A program made the position numbers and the translations under genes. The notes below the pieces were generated by a model that was given only the letters and a program-made list of their open reading frames with translations, did no database searches and was not told the origin of the DNA. A stretch of 64,000 nt of DNA from the NCBI RefSeq assembly GCF_009602435.1, contig NZ_VZDQ01000023.1, forward strand, positions 124,001-188,000, written 5' to 3'. Below, in pieces: positions 54,846-63,657 of the stretch. The stretch is from Sediminibacillus terrae (GTDB lineage Bacteria > Bacillota > Bacilli > Bacillales > Amphibacillaceae). Each line of letters starts with the position of its first letter. Within the stretch, counting starts at the first letter, position 1.

Positions 54846-56399
54846 TTATCGGGACAACACGCCGTCGTCCTCGTTATAACGTTTGGTCGCTTCTTCGATT
54901 GCCTGACTGCCGCCCTTGTTCAACCATTCTTCGACGATGGTGTCATGATAGTCGAGCGGTTCCTGGCCGAGGATGATTTTTGCTGCTCCGGTCATCCAAA
55001 CATCAGAAGGGGTGTCGCTGCCTGGACGGATATCCGGGTTGCTTTCCATCGCTTCCAATGGCGGATCGTACAAGATACTGTCCCGTCCTTCATTGCTCAG
55101 GATGTCATCGAACACCGACATCAACTCCTGTCCTTCATCGGTCAGTTCGAGGATTCCCTTTGTGTAAGTGGCGTCACGGATCATCCACAGCCAACGGTTG
55201 CGATAATGCTGTTCATTGAGGAAATTCGTATCATCTTTCATTTCATAATCGACTGTCCCGTCTTCGCTAAGCTCATACGTGTCGCCTTCAATTCCATAAG
55301 TGAAAAACCTTTCCGCTTCTTCCGTGACCTGCCAGTCGAAGAATTTGATGATGTCTTCCACATTCGCATCCGTTTCACTGCTGATCAGGAAGGAGCGGGT
55401 TACCTGGCCGTATAAGTAGTGTCCGCCTTTTCCGTCTGGACCGACTGGTGATGGAATGATCGCGACTTCGGCCTCTGGCACATTGTTTTGGATTTCCTGT
55501 TCCCATGCATTGACTTCTTCAGCGTTCATTGACCACATCCCAGTATTTCCGGCAATAATGTTACTGCGGTATTCCGGTTGTTGGATAGTCAAAAATTCGG
55601 GATGGATCAGTCCTTCTTCATACATGGTGCGGTAGTATTCCAGTGCATCCTTGATTTTGTCCCCGGCCATGAACTTTGGCACAACTTGATCGTTGTATAG
55701 CTCCCATTGATATGGAAAGGCATCGAATGCTCCAAAAAATGTGTCCGAATATTTGAAGTCTTCCCGGCCCTGATAGGGATTTTTTACTCCGAGCTCTTTA
55801 AAAGCACGCATGACTTCGAGAAACTCATCGGTCGTCTTCGGTACATCCAACCCCGTTTTTTCCAGGAGATCCATGCGGATGGCGGTTCCGCGTCGTGAAG
55901 GATTGGAAAGGTATTCCGGTATTGCATAAATTTTTCCGTCATAGGTCACCCGATCCCATGCCTCCTGAGGGATGGCTTCGAGAAGGTGCTGGCCGTGTTC
56001 TTTCAACAAATCATCCAACGGCATGAAGGCACCTGCTTCGACCCCGCCGGCTAATTCCGGACCCAGCACACCGCCCCCGGCCTGCATGACATCTGGGATA
56101 TCATTGGAGGCGAGCATCAAGGTCATCCGTTCCACATATTCATTGTGCGGTACGAGGCGGATATTGATATCGGTGCCCGTCAGCTTTTCCAGTTCTTTGA
56201 CGTATTTATCATCATTGATGTCCGGATGGCTTTCCACATACGGCGTAGCCAGGGTACGCATGGCAATCGAAAAGCCGGAACCTTCGTCTTCGTTTCCTCC
56301 CTGCTCATTTGAAGCCTTAGATTCTGAATCCTTGCAACCTGCCATCACTGCAATAAGAATGACGAGCGTGACTCCCAGCAAAACCGTTCGCTTTTTCAT
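54846..56399 (-). CDS. Extracellular solute-binding lipoprotein (LipO-like) for oligouronates
   Basis: This large family 1 binding protein of about 517 residues has a lipobox LIAVMAGC after a basic signal (KKRTVLLGVTLVILIAVMAG). The mature part has MRTLATPYVESHPDIN, the YesO/LplA-type layout. The start is ATG 56399 behind GGGGAGGAA; a longer in-frame start at 56453 is not supported. It belongs to the LplB/CarB transporter and to the YesM/YesN-controlled type of locus. A cre-like palindrome lies just upstream. Confidence 0.88.
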   Translation of the reverse strand: MKKRTVLLGVTLVILIAVMAGCKDSESKASNEQGGNEDEGSGFSIAMRTLATPYVESHPDINDDKYVKELEKLTGTDINIRLVPHNEYVERMTLMLASNDIPDVMQAGGGVLGPELAGGVEAGAFMPLDDLLKEHGQHLLEAIPQEAWDRVTYDGKIYAIPEYLSNPSRRGTAIRMDLLEKTGLDVPKTTDEFLEVMRAFKELGVKNPYQGREDFKYSDTFFGAFDAFPYQWELYNDQVVPKFMAGDKIKDALEYYRTMYEEGLIHPEFLTIQQPEYRSNIIAGNTGMWSMNAEEVNAWEQEIQNNVPEAEVAIIPSPVGPDGKGGHYLYGQVTRSFLISSETDANVEDIIKFFDWQVTEEAERFFTYGIEGDTYELSEDGTVDYEMKDDTNFLNEQHYRNRWLWMIRDATYTKGILELTDEGQELMSVFDDILSNEGRDSILYDPPLEAMESNPDIRPGSDTPSDVWMTGAAKIILGQEPLDYHDTIVEEWLNKGGSQAIEEATKRYNEDDGVLSR

Positions 56400-56425
56400 T
56401 TGTTCCTCCCCTTTGATAAATAAAA

Positions 56426-56439
56426 TGTAAGTGCTTACA
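56426..56439. promoter_or_regulatory. cre-like palindrome before binding-protein gene
   Basis: TGTAAGTGCTTACA is a perfect palindrome close to the CcpA site consensus, 27 bases before the binding-protein start. Confidence 0.6.
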
Positions 56440-56545
56440 AAAGACTTTAACACATTGCCTGCAATGGCGCTTTCGTCTGTTTTTAGATGCAGTTGTCAAT
56501 TTTTTATACGGCAGTAAAAATCCAGCGAGTGAAGCAGTCTCCATT

Positions 56546-57427
56546 TCAATCCTTCAAACTGCCCAGCATGAACCCTTTGATGAAATGGCGCTGCAAAAAC
56601 GGATAAATCAGCAAAATCGGAACCGTGGCTACAATAATGGTGGCCATTTTGATTCCTTCGGGAGAACTTGAAAGCATCGTTGTGTAAAAGTCTGAGGTAG
56701 GGTCTGAGGTGAAATTCTCATCGACGATCATTTCCCTTAATTTGATCTGGAGCGGATACAAGCTTCGATCTTCGATGAACATCAATGCATTGAAATAGGT
56801 GTTCCAATGAAAAACAGCGTAAAAAATCCCGAGTGTGGCCATTGCCGGCTTGGAGAGCGGCAGTACGATTTGAAACAGGATACGCAGTTCGCCCAGTCCA
56901 TCCATCCGGCTCGACTCGATTAGCTCCTGCGGAATCTGCATAAAAAAGGAGCGCATCACGAATAGGTTGAAGGCACTGATGGCTGTCGGAAAAATCAACG
57001 CCCATACCGTGTTCAGCAAACCGAGGTTTTGGACCACTAAAAAGGTCGGAATCAGCGGCGCCGAAAAAATCATCGTAAACAATACCATGAACAGAAGGAA
57101 TTTGCGGCCGAGCAATTCTTTTCTCGATAGGGGATAGGCAAGCGATGCTGTCGCAATCAAATTGAACAAGGTGCCGAACACCGTGATGAATATCGTGACG
57201 CCGAATGACCGCCAAATACTTCCGTCTTGGAAAACAAAGCTGTAATTATCGAAGGTGAATTCGACCGGGAGGAAACTGACCTTTCCCTGATCGATCGCTC
57301 CGGAACTGCTGAATGATTGAGCCAAAACGTGAATAAACGGAAGAATCATGATAAGGGACACAAGAATCAATACAACCATGTTGGTTCTCAGGAAAGCTTT
57401 GCGAGCACGACTCTCTTTGATAGCCAT
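56546..57427 (-). CDS. ABC transporter permease, CarB/YtcP type
   Basis: This 293-residue, six-helix permease has the EAA loop ELIESSRMDGLGELRILFQIVLP and the long loop ASLAYPLSRKELLGRKF of the CarB/YtcP (COG0395) branch that works with large lipoprotein binding proteins. It lies 14 bases after the LplB-type permease. Confidence 0.92.
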   Translation of the reverse strand: MAIKESRARKAFLRTNMVVLILVSLIMILPFIHVLAQSFSSSGAIDQGKVSFLPVEFTFDNYSFVFQDGSIWRSFGVTIFITVFGTLFNLIATASLAYPLSRKELLGRKFLLFMVLFTMIFSAPLIPTFLVVQNLGLLNTVWALIFPTAISAFNLFVMRSFFMQIPQELIESSRMDGLGELRILFQIVLPLSKPAMATLGIFYAVFHWNTYFNALMFIEDRSLYPLQIKLREMIVDENFTSDPTSDFYTTMLSSSPEGIKMATIIVATVPILLIYPFLQRHFIKGFMLGSLKD

Positions 57428-57441
57428 ATGATCATTCCTTT

Positions 57442-58350
57442 CTAATATAGACTGTTGCCGGTGGTTTTACGGCTGACAAAGTTGGCCCCGACCAGCAGAA
57501 TCAATCCTACTACTGATTTAAAAATGCCGATGGCGGTTGTATAGCTGTATTGGTTTTGCAGTAAGCCGGCTTCATAGATATACGTATCGAATATCTCCCC
57601 GTTGACACGGTTGAAAGGATTCAGGAAAACATCGACCCGCTCAAAGCCGAAATCCAAGAAATTGCCGATTTGCAGCAGGAACAGCATCATGATCGTCGGC
57701 ATCAAGGTCGGGATGGTAATCTTCCAGGTTTGCTGCCATCGATTGGCGCCATCGATATCTGCGGCTTCATACAATTGTGGGTTGATGCCTGCCAGGGCAG
57801 CTAAATAGATAATCGTGCTCCAACCGGTTTCCCGCCACATTCCGGAGCCGACAATAATTGTGCGGATAAAACTGTCCTCACCCAGGAAGTAAATCGAATC
57901 AATGCCAAAGAGATTCAAAAAATGGTTGACCATCCCGGTAGATGGTGACAAGATTCCGATAAAAATACCGCTGATGATCACCCAGGACAGGAAATGGGGC
58001 ATGTAGACAATCGTTTGGATGATTCTTTTTGCCAGCAATTTTCTGACCTCGTTCAACATCAAGGCAAGAATAATCGGAGCAGAAAAACCGAAAACAATAT
58101 CATATAAATTGATCAGCAAGGTATTTTTGAGAATCCGTAAAAATTCCGGATACTGAAACATTCTTTCGAATTGTTCCAATCCCACCCAAGCACTTCCTGT
58201 AATGCCTTGAAAAATGTTGTAATCCTGAAAGGCGATCACCGATCCCATAATCGGGATATACTTAAAGATGATGAAGTATGCGATGCCTGGCAATGCAATG
58301 AAATAAAGTGCTTTATGTTTCCAGACGAGTGCCAGTTTCCGTGAAGTCAT
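57442..58350 (-). CDS. ABC transporter permease, LplB/YteP type
   Basis: This 302-residue permease has six helices and an EAA loop LYEAADIDGANRWQQTWKITIP. KHKALYFIALPGIAYFIIFKYIPIMG is the LplB start. It is the first gene of the minus-strand operon (permease, permease, binding protein, PL15, beta-helix). It is divergent from yesN-yesM, which likely control it. AAAGGAGGCAGCC precedes the ATG. Confidence 0.92.
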   Translation of the reverse strand: MTSRKLALVWKHKALYFIALPGIAYFIIFKYIPIMGSVIAFQDYNIFQGITGSAWVGLEQFERMFQYPEFLRILKNTLLINLYDIVFGFSAPIILALMLNEVRKLLAKRIIQTIVYMPHFLSWVIISGIFIGILSPSTGMVNHFLNLFGIDSIYFLGEDSFIRTIIVGSGMWRETGWSTIIYLAALAGINPQLYEAADIDGANRWQQTWKITIPTLMPTIMMLFLLQIGNFLDFGFERVDVFLNPFNRVNGEIFDTYIYEAGLLQNQYSYTTAIGIFKSVVGLILLVGANFVSRKTTGNSLY

Positions 58351-58543
58351 TTGGCTGCCTCCTTTTTAGATATTTCCATAAGCATAATTATTGAAAGGGC
58401 TTTCATCCATGGAGTCGATTTTGTACAATTTGTGTTTTTTTTGGATATCGGCCGATTACGTCTCATAGATTTACTAACAAATTCGTTTGAAATCCGGATT
58501 TTTCATACCTATTCATCGTCCATTAGTTTATAATAAGCATAAA

Positions 58544-58557
58544 TGTAAGCGCTTTAA
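58544..58557. promoter_or_regulatory. cre-like site before yesN-type gene
   Basis: TGTAAGCGCTTTAA matches much of the CcpA-site consensus, 19 bases before the TTG start of the response regulator. Confidence 0.5.
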
Positions 58558-58575
58558 AAATGGGAGGGGAATGAA

Positions 58576-59616
58576 TTGCGTGTCCTGATAATCGAAGATG
58601 AACCGTTGACAAGGCGTGGACTGATAAAGTTGCTGCAAACGATTCGAGTGAAAGGATTTAATCTGGACAGCATCTCCGAGGCTGCCTATGCAGAAGATGC
58701 AATTCCTTATTTGCAAGAGGGAAGGTATGACATTATTTTCACCGATATTGAAGGCGGGGAAATGAACGGTTTGGAACTGATATCCGGGTACAAAGAGTTG
58801 CAGGGGGAGGCGCAGTGGGTCATCGTATCCGGATACGACAGCTTCACCTTCGCTCAGAAAGCGATACTCTGCGGGGTTAAAGAATACTTGTTGAAGCCGA
58901 TTACCAAGGAAAAACTTTCCCAAACCGTCGAGCGGTGTCTGCAAGGATTGAAAACCAAACAGCATGACTTTATCGGGGCGGATGAAATCGATGAATTGCT
59001 GGCTGGGCTGGGAGAATCCATCTGGTCTCTTGATCGCCTGGAAGCGGAAAAAGTGTTTCAGGATTGGTCCGGACAGATGGAAGTGAAGCAGCTTTCCTCA
59101 GAATATTACTGCAACATTTTGAGCCATGTGATGGAAGTGCTTTTTCATCGGATTGCGTCCAAGGGCAGTCAATTGATGAACGCTTTCCACTGGGAAATTG
59201 CCGCAACGGGCAAGAGGGAAGCAGACAAGCTCTTTAGGAATAAATGCATAGAAATAATTCAACTGCTTGAGCAAAAGCGTAAAGGAAACGAGGTCGATCC
59301 GATTGAGATGGCCAAAAACTATATCCTCGACCATCTAGATGAAGAAATCAGCCTGGAAGAAGTCGCGGGAAAGCTTGGCTTAAATGCTTCCTACTTCAGC
59401 CAGCTGTTTAAAAGGGAAACCGGACAGACATTTGTGAAATACAGAAGCAGCCTGCGCATGGAAAAAGCCAAAGAGCTCTTGTTGAAAAAAGACATAAAAG
59501 TGATCGACATTCCTTTTCTGATTGGATTGAACGATCACCCGCATTTTACGAAGACGTTCAAAAAGTACACAGGACAGACGCCTTCAGGCTTTCGGAGGAA
59601 GATGGGGGTAGATTGA
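58576..59616 (+). CDS. YesN-type response regulator (receiver plus AraC DNA-binding)
   Basis: This 346-residue protein has a receiver (phospho-acceptor D57 in IIFTDIEGG, acid residues E7-D8, K107 in EYLLKPIT) and a C-terminal AraC double helix-turn-helix (ISLEEVAGKLGLNASYFSQLFKRETGQTFVKY and HPHFTKTFKKYTGQTPSGFR). The start is TTG 58576 with GGGAGGGG upstream. It overlaps its partner kinase start as ATGA. It likely activates the divergent transporter-lyase operon when the sugar is sensed. Confidence 0.93.
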   Translation: MRVLIIEDEPLTRRGLIKLLQTIRVKGFNLDSISEAAYAEDAIPYLQEGRYDIIFTDIEGGEMNGLELISGYKELQGEAQWVIVSGYDSFTFAQKAILCGVKEYLLKPITKEKLSQTVERCLQGLKTKQHDFIGADEIDELLAGLGESIWSLDRLEAEKVFQDWSGQMEVKQLSSEYYCNILSHVMEVLFHRIASKGSQLMNAFHWEIAATGKREADKLFRNKCIEIIQLLEQKRKGNEVDPIEMAKNYILDHLDEEISLEEVAGKLGLNASYFSQLFKRETGQTFVKYRSSLRMEKAKELLLKKDIKVIDIPFLIGLNDHPHFTKTFKKYTGQTPSGFRRKMGVD

Positions 59617-61421
59617 TGAAGGGCTGGATATACCGTTTGAACATTCAACAGCGGCTGCTTGTTTATTTCGTCGTCGTCATCCTGGTCTCCGTCAGTCTGG
59701 TCACTTGGTTGTTTTACCGACAGACCACCCTGGAAATCAAAAAACAGTCAGAAGGCTACCTGGAGTATATTGTGGAAAATGCCAGTTATCAAACCGATTT
59801 GTTCATCCGGGATTTGGAATTGGCAACCTTGCCGTTGCTGACGGATCGCACCGTGAAAGGCTTTCTGGAAATCGATGAGAGCCAGAGGCTGGAGCAATAT
59901 TACTATTCGAAAGAGATTAAAAGCCAGATGCATAATCTCAATTTGAAATATCAACACTTGAATCTGATCTATCTGCTGGGTGAAAACGGACAATATGTCC
60001 TTTCCAAAAATAAATCCTCCATGGAAGAAGAACCGTTTCCCTCCAAAGCGATCTATCGTAGCTTGCTAAAAACGACGCCGGAAAACGGACGGATTCGGCT
60101 GCTTGCCGATCGAAGTCTGTACAATCAGGAATATGTCGTCAGTATTGTCCGCAGGGTGCGCGGCTTGTCTTCGTTTGTACCGAAAGGGATATTGGGGGTG
60201 GAATTGAACGGAACGGCATTGGAAGAACTGTGGAACATCGCCCAGTTTGAAAATGGGACATCCCTTTGGATTTTCGATGATAATCATCGCGTTGTCTACC
60301 ATCCAGATCAAAAATGGCTCGGCAATCCTATTGGCAAACAATTGGAAGATCAGTTAACCACCACCGACAAGAAAACATTTACGGGGGAATGGGATGGCAC
60401 GGAAATGATTTTCTATGCAGACCACTCCGACCAGACTAATTGGACGCTGGTTGCGATGACACCGAAAGAGGTGATTTATGAACCGGTTGCCGGGATGAAA
60501 AAGCAGGTGGTATTCGTCCTGGTATTGTCTCTGATGGTAGCGCTGGTCGTCTCGATTGGATTCGCGAACAGTATTGTAAAGCCATTAAGGAAGATTCAAA
60601 AAGGTATGAAAAAAATGGAGATCGGTGAATGGGAACCGATAAAGCCGCTTCGAGGAACCGATGAAATAAGCAGTGTGGTCACCAGTTACAACAAAATGAT
60701 CGACCGCTTGTCGACGCTCGTCGATGATTTATATGCCGCGGAATTGCAGAATCACAAAGTGTTATACGAAAAGCAAAAAATCGAACTTCAGGCCCTCCAG
60801 TCACAAATCAATCCTCATTTTCTCCATAACACACTGGAAACGATGAACTCTTATGCGATATTGAATGATGCGGAAGAAATTTCGGAAATGGCCATCGCCT
60901 TATCGCAAATGTTCCGCTACTCAGTTCGGAATTTGGAAATCGTCACCTTGGAGGACGAAATGAACCATGTGAAAAATTTCATGATTGTGGAAGAGCACCG
61001 ATTTCAAAAGCATCTACCGATAACGTTCGAGATAGAGGAAGATCTTTTCGATGAAGAGGTGGTCAAGCTGTCTTTGCAGCCGCTGGTCGAAAACGCAATC
61101 CACCATGGTTTGCGCAAAAACCGCTACCAGGGGGAAATTACAATCCGGGCAGCCGCTGAAGAGAAGCGGCTTCGTGTGGAAGTCATCGATAACGGTGCCG
61201 GAATCACTCCTGCCCGACTGCGTGATATCCGGAAAGTTCTCCGGCGGGAAAAGTACGAGGATGTCAGCAACAAGATGGGAATCGGGGTCAGCAACGTCCA
61301 TCGCCGGATTCAATTGTTATTCGGCGAACAATGCGGTCTGACTATTCAATCGCAGCAAGGTGAGGGCACCAAAGTTTCCATGGAAATACCTCGTAAGGAC
61401 AGACGGATCAAGGCTGGTTGA
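59616..61421 (+). CDS. YesM-type sensor histidine kinase
   Basis: This 601-residue membrane kinase has TM1 at about 12-32, an extracellular Cache-like sensor (35-290), TM2 at about 298-320, HAMP (320-375), the His_kinase domain with phosphorylated His in QSQINPHFLHNTLE, and an HATPase with PLVENAIHHGLRK and GAGITP. It forms a two-component pair with the overlapping YesN-type gene. Such pairs sense extracellular oligosaccharides, sometimes through the binding lipoprotein. Confidence 0.93.
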   Translation: MKGWIYRLNIQQRLLVYFVVVILVSVSLVTWLFYRQTTLEIKKQSEGYLEYIVENASYQTDLFIRDLELATLPLLTDRTVKGFLEIDESQRLEQYYYSKEIKSQMHNLNLKYQHLNLIYLLGENGQYVLSKNKSSMEEEPFPSKAIYRSLLKTTPENGRIRLLADRSLYNQEYVVSIVRRVRGLSSFVPKGILGVELNGTALEELWNIAQFENGTSLWIFDDNHRVVYHPDQKWLGNPIGKQLEDQLTTTDKKTFTGEWDGTEMIFYADHSDQTNWTLVAMTPKEVIYEPVAGMKKQVVFVLVLSLMVALVVSIGFANSIVKPLRKIQKGMKKMEIGEWEPIKPLRGTDEISSVVTSYNKMIDRLSTLVDDLYAAELQNHKVLYEKQKIELQALQSQINPHFLHNTLETMNSYAILNDAEEISEMAIALSQMFRYSVRNLEIVTLEDEMNHVKNFMIVEEHRFQKHLPITFEIEEDLFDEEVVKLSLQPLVENAIHHGLRKNRYQGEITIRAAAEEKRLRVEVIDNGAGITPARLRDIRKVLRREKYEDVSNKMGIGVSNVHRRIQLLFGEQCGLTIQSQQGEGTKVSMEIPRKDRRIKAG

Positions 61422-61466
61422 AGACTGGCTAAAAAAAACCTTATTCCATCTAAAAAAATCAAAAGT

Positions 61467-61478
61467 GAAAACGTTTTC
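61467..61478. promoter_or_regulatory. cre-like palindrome before kdgF
   Basis: GAAAACGTTTTC (context TGAAAACGTTTTCT) is a perfect palindrome and a good CcpA/LacI-type site, 49 bases before the kdgF start. Confidence 0.65.
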
Positions 61479-61526
61479 TTTCTTGTTATCATAAAGAATA
61501 TCAATTCCAGAAAGGGGCACGATCAT

Positions 61527-61835
61527 ATGCCAGGAGAGTGGGAGCAGGCAGAACCAGGCGTGAAACGCAAAGTTTTCACACCCGGTAAATCATTGATGAT
61601 GATGGAGGTCCACTTTGAAAAAGGGGCGGAGGGTTCGGAACATAGTCACCCGCATGAACAATTGACCTACTGCATGGAGGGTAGTTTCGAATTCACGATC
61701 GAGGGTGAAAAACATCTTGTGCACGCTGGAGAAACATTGGTGATCCCGGGCAATCAGGTCCATGGGGCACTGGCGCTTGAAAAAGGGATTTTGCTGGATA
61801 CATTCACACCGCTCCGCGAGGATTTATTGAAGTAA
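61527..61835 (+). CDS. kdgF: KdgF-type cupin, unsaturated uronate linearising protein
   Basis: This 102-residue single-cupin protein carries the metal motif E38-H39-S-H41-P-H43-E-Q45 and H79 in PGNQVHG. Length and GxxxxxPHxH/HPHEQLTYCMEGSFEFTI pattern match KdgF, which speeds conversion of 4,5-unsaturated uronates, released by exo-lyases, to linear ketouronates. It sits between the sensor kinase and the reductase gene, which fits this role exactly. It has a good ribosome site (AAAGGGG). Confidence 0.88.
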   Translation: MPGEWEQAEPGVKRKVFTPGKSLMMMEVHFEKGAEGSEHSHPHEQLTYCMEGSFEFTIEGEKHLVHAGETLVIPGNQVHGALALEKGILLDTFTPLREDLLK

Positions 61836-61874
61836 AGAGCTTAAAGACGAAAGTCGAGGAAGGGGGCAGTCCGT

Positions 61875-62513
61875 ATGGAAGAGGGGATGATGGGCAGGTT
61901 CAATCAATTCTGCGAACAAGTTTATTTCCTCGTGGCAGTTCAGCTGCGAGCCATGGCCGGCCTGTTGGCGGGCGGGATTGTTTTCGGTTTATTTCCGGCA
62001 TTGTATGCTACATTCGCTGTCATGGAGGCACGCCTTCGCCATCCGGAAACGGAAATAAACTCAGGCGGTGTTTTTTGGTCTGTCTATAAAGCTAGTTTTT
62101 TGAAATGCCAACTGTATGGTTATGTCTGGCTGGCTCTCGGTTTGTTTCTTTATTACGACATCCGGCTGTTGTTCAGCTATCCGAATGTACCTGTGTTTGT
62201 CGCAGCCTGTTTTCTGGTCAGTCTGTTGTTCATCTACCTGTTGTCATCCTTGCTTATCCTGCCGATAGCTGTTCGTTACCGGTTGCCGGTTTTAAACAGC
62301 GTCCGTTTTTCGGCAACGATTGCCATCTTGATTCCGATTGTTTCCTTGGCTTTAACCGTTTTGATAATAGTTTGCGGGCTGGTGTTGGCTTATGTTCCGC
62401 TGTTGTTTTTGATTTGCGGAATCAGCTTCCTTGCTGCGGCCTGTACCAAAATCGCCTCTTTTGCTTTCAGAAGGATGGAGCGAAGCGGCTATCTGCGGTT
62501 GGAGGATGCTTGA
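61875..62513 (+). CDS. YesL/DUF624 membrane protein
   Basis: This 212-residue protein has five hydrophobic helices (about 15-40, 73-93, 100-122, 140-165 and 168-190). It begins with the family pattern FNQFCEQVYFLVAVQLRAMAGLLAGGIVFGLFPALYA. DUF624 proteins accompany YesM/YesN sugar loci in Bacillaceae; their role is unknown, perhaps in sensing or transport. ATG 61875 follows GGAAGGGGG. Confidence 0.85.
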   Translation: MEEGMMGRFNQFCEQVYFLVAVQLRAMAGLLAGGIVFGLFPALYATFAVMEARLRHPETEINSGGVFWSVYKASFLKCQLYGYVWLALGLFLYYDIRLLFSYPNVPVFVAACFLVSLLFIYLLSSLLILPIAVRYRLPVLNSVRFSATIAILIPIVSLALTVLIIVCGLVLAYVPLLFLICGISFLAAACTKIASFAFRRMERSGYLRLEDA

Positions 62514-62558
62514 AGCTGGCTATATCTATAACAAACGTTTTGGAAAAGGAGTGGGAGA

Positions 62559-63338
62559 ATGATTGATTTACAAGGGAAAAAGGCGCTCGTGACAGGGGGC
62601 GGGACCGGAATCGGGAGAAGTATCGCCCTCGGAATGGCCGAAGCAGGTGCCGATGTGGTTGTCCATTATGGGAAAAACAGAGAGGGTGCTGAGGAAGTAG
62701 TCCGGCTGATTGAAGGATTCGACTGTAAAAGCCGGCCAGTCCAGGCGGATGTATTGAAAAGTGGTGACATAGACAAGTTGGCTGCTGAAACAGCAGCTTT
62801 TTTTAACGAAGAGCTTGATATTTTGGTGAACAATGCAGGCCACATGGTACAACGGGCGACAATCGAGGAGATGAGCGAGGAACTGTGGCACAAGGTGATC
62901 GACGTTAATGTGACCAGCACTTTTCTCGTCACAAAAGCTGTCCTGCCGTTGCTGAAGGCGGCAAAAAAGGAGGGGGGAATAGGCGGAAAGGTCGTCAACA
63001 TGACGTCGGTTGCCGCCCATAATGGAGGCGGCCCGGGGGCATCTGCTTATGCTGCATCAAAGGCCGCTGTCCTGACGTATTCAAAAGCGTTGGCCAAAGA
63101 GCTGGCTCCTTCCCATATAACGGTCAATGCCGTGTCACCAGGTTTTATTGGCAATACACCGTTTCACAATACATTTTCCACAGCAGAAGGACGGACCAAC
63201 ACGGTTAAATCGATTCCTTTGCAGCGCGGGGGCGAACCAGAAGATGTAGCAGGAGCTGTGCTCTATCTCGTCTCCGACCTTGCAGGTTTCCTCACAGGCG
63301 AAACCATCGAAATAAACGGCGGCATGTACATGCGCTGA
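62559..63338 (+). CDS. SDR family oxidoreductase, probable DEH (ketouronate) reductase
   Basis: This 259-residue classical short-chain dehydrogenase has TGGGTGIGR (cofactor loop), NNAGHM, catalytic Ser in VNMTSVAA, and Tyr-Lys in YAASK, with HYGKNREGA after strand 2, favouring NADPH. It sits with kdgF and lyase genes, where alginate-type loci encode the reductase turning 4-deoxy-L-erythro-5-hexoseulose uronate into 2-keto-3-deoxygluconate. A FabG-like function is the alternative. KDG kinase and aldolase genes are not in the window. Confidence 0.85.
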   Translation: MIDLQGKKALVTGGGTGIGRSIALGMAEAGADVVVHYGKNREGAEEVVRLIEGFDCKSRPVQADVLKSGDIDKLAAETAAFFNEELDILVNNAGHMVQRATIEEMSEELWHKVIDVNVTSTFLVTKAVLPLLKAAKKEGGIGGKVVNMTSVAAHNGGGPGASAYAASKAAVLTYSKALAKELAPSHITVNAVSPGFIGNTPFHNTFSTAEGRTNTVKSIPLQRGGEPEDVAGAVLYLVSDLAGFLTGETIEINGGMYMR

Positions 63339-63346
63339 GAAGTTAA

Positions 63347-63408
63347 CGGGGACAGTCCCCCAACATGGTAGCACTGCGTCTTGGTAGAGTGGCGGGGGAC
63401 TGTCCCCG
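63347..63408. repeat. 61-bp hairpin element, copy 2 (right border of uronate locus)
   Basis: CGGGGACAGTCCCCC pairs with GGGGGACTGTCCCCG around the loop AACATGGTAGCACTGCGTCTTGGTAGAGTGGC. It differs from copy 1 at 49762 by only a few bases. It begins 8 bases after the SDR stop. Confidence 0.75.
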
Positions 63409-63506
63409 CAAGTTCTAAAACCGGCAAGTCGGTGATCTGTAATGCGGGGGATTGGAATTTCGGAAACTTAATTTCAATGATCCTGGCAGTAATAGGAAAA
63501 GGAAGC

Positions 63507-63540
63507 AAAAGCATCGTGCCCTTTGGCATGGTGCTTTTTT
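63507..63540 (+). terminator. Intrinsic terminator of the yesN-SDR operon
   Basis: AAAAGCATCGTGCC pairs (with wobbles) with GGCATGGTGCTTTT around CTTT, then TT. Confidence 0.8.
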
Positions 63541-63657
63541 AACATATAAAGGACGAATCGAAAGAGGTTCCAGGAAAACAATTTTTTGAAGTTCCCCCAA
63601 CTGTCAGGAAAATAATGTTAACATGAAGTTACCTACTGATTAGAAAGAGTGACAAGC

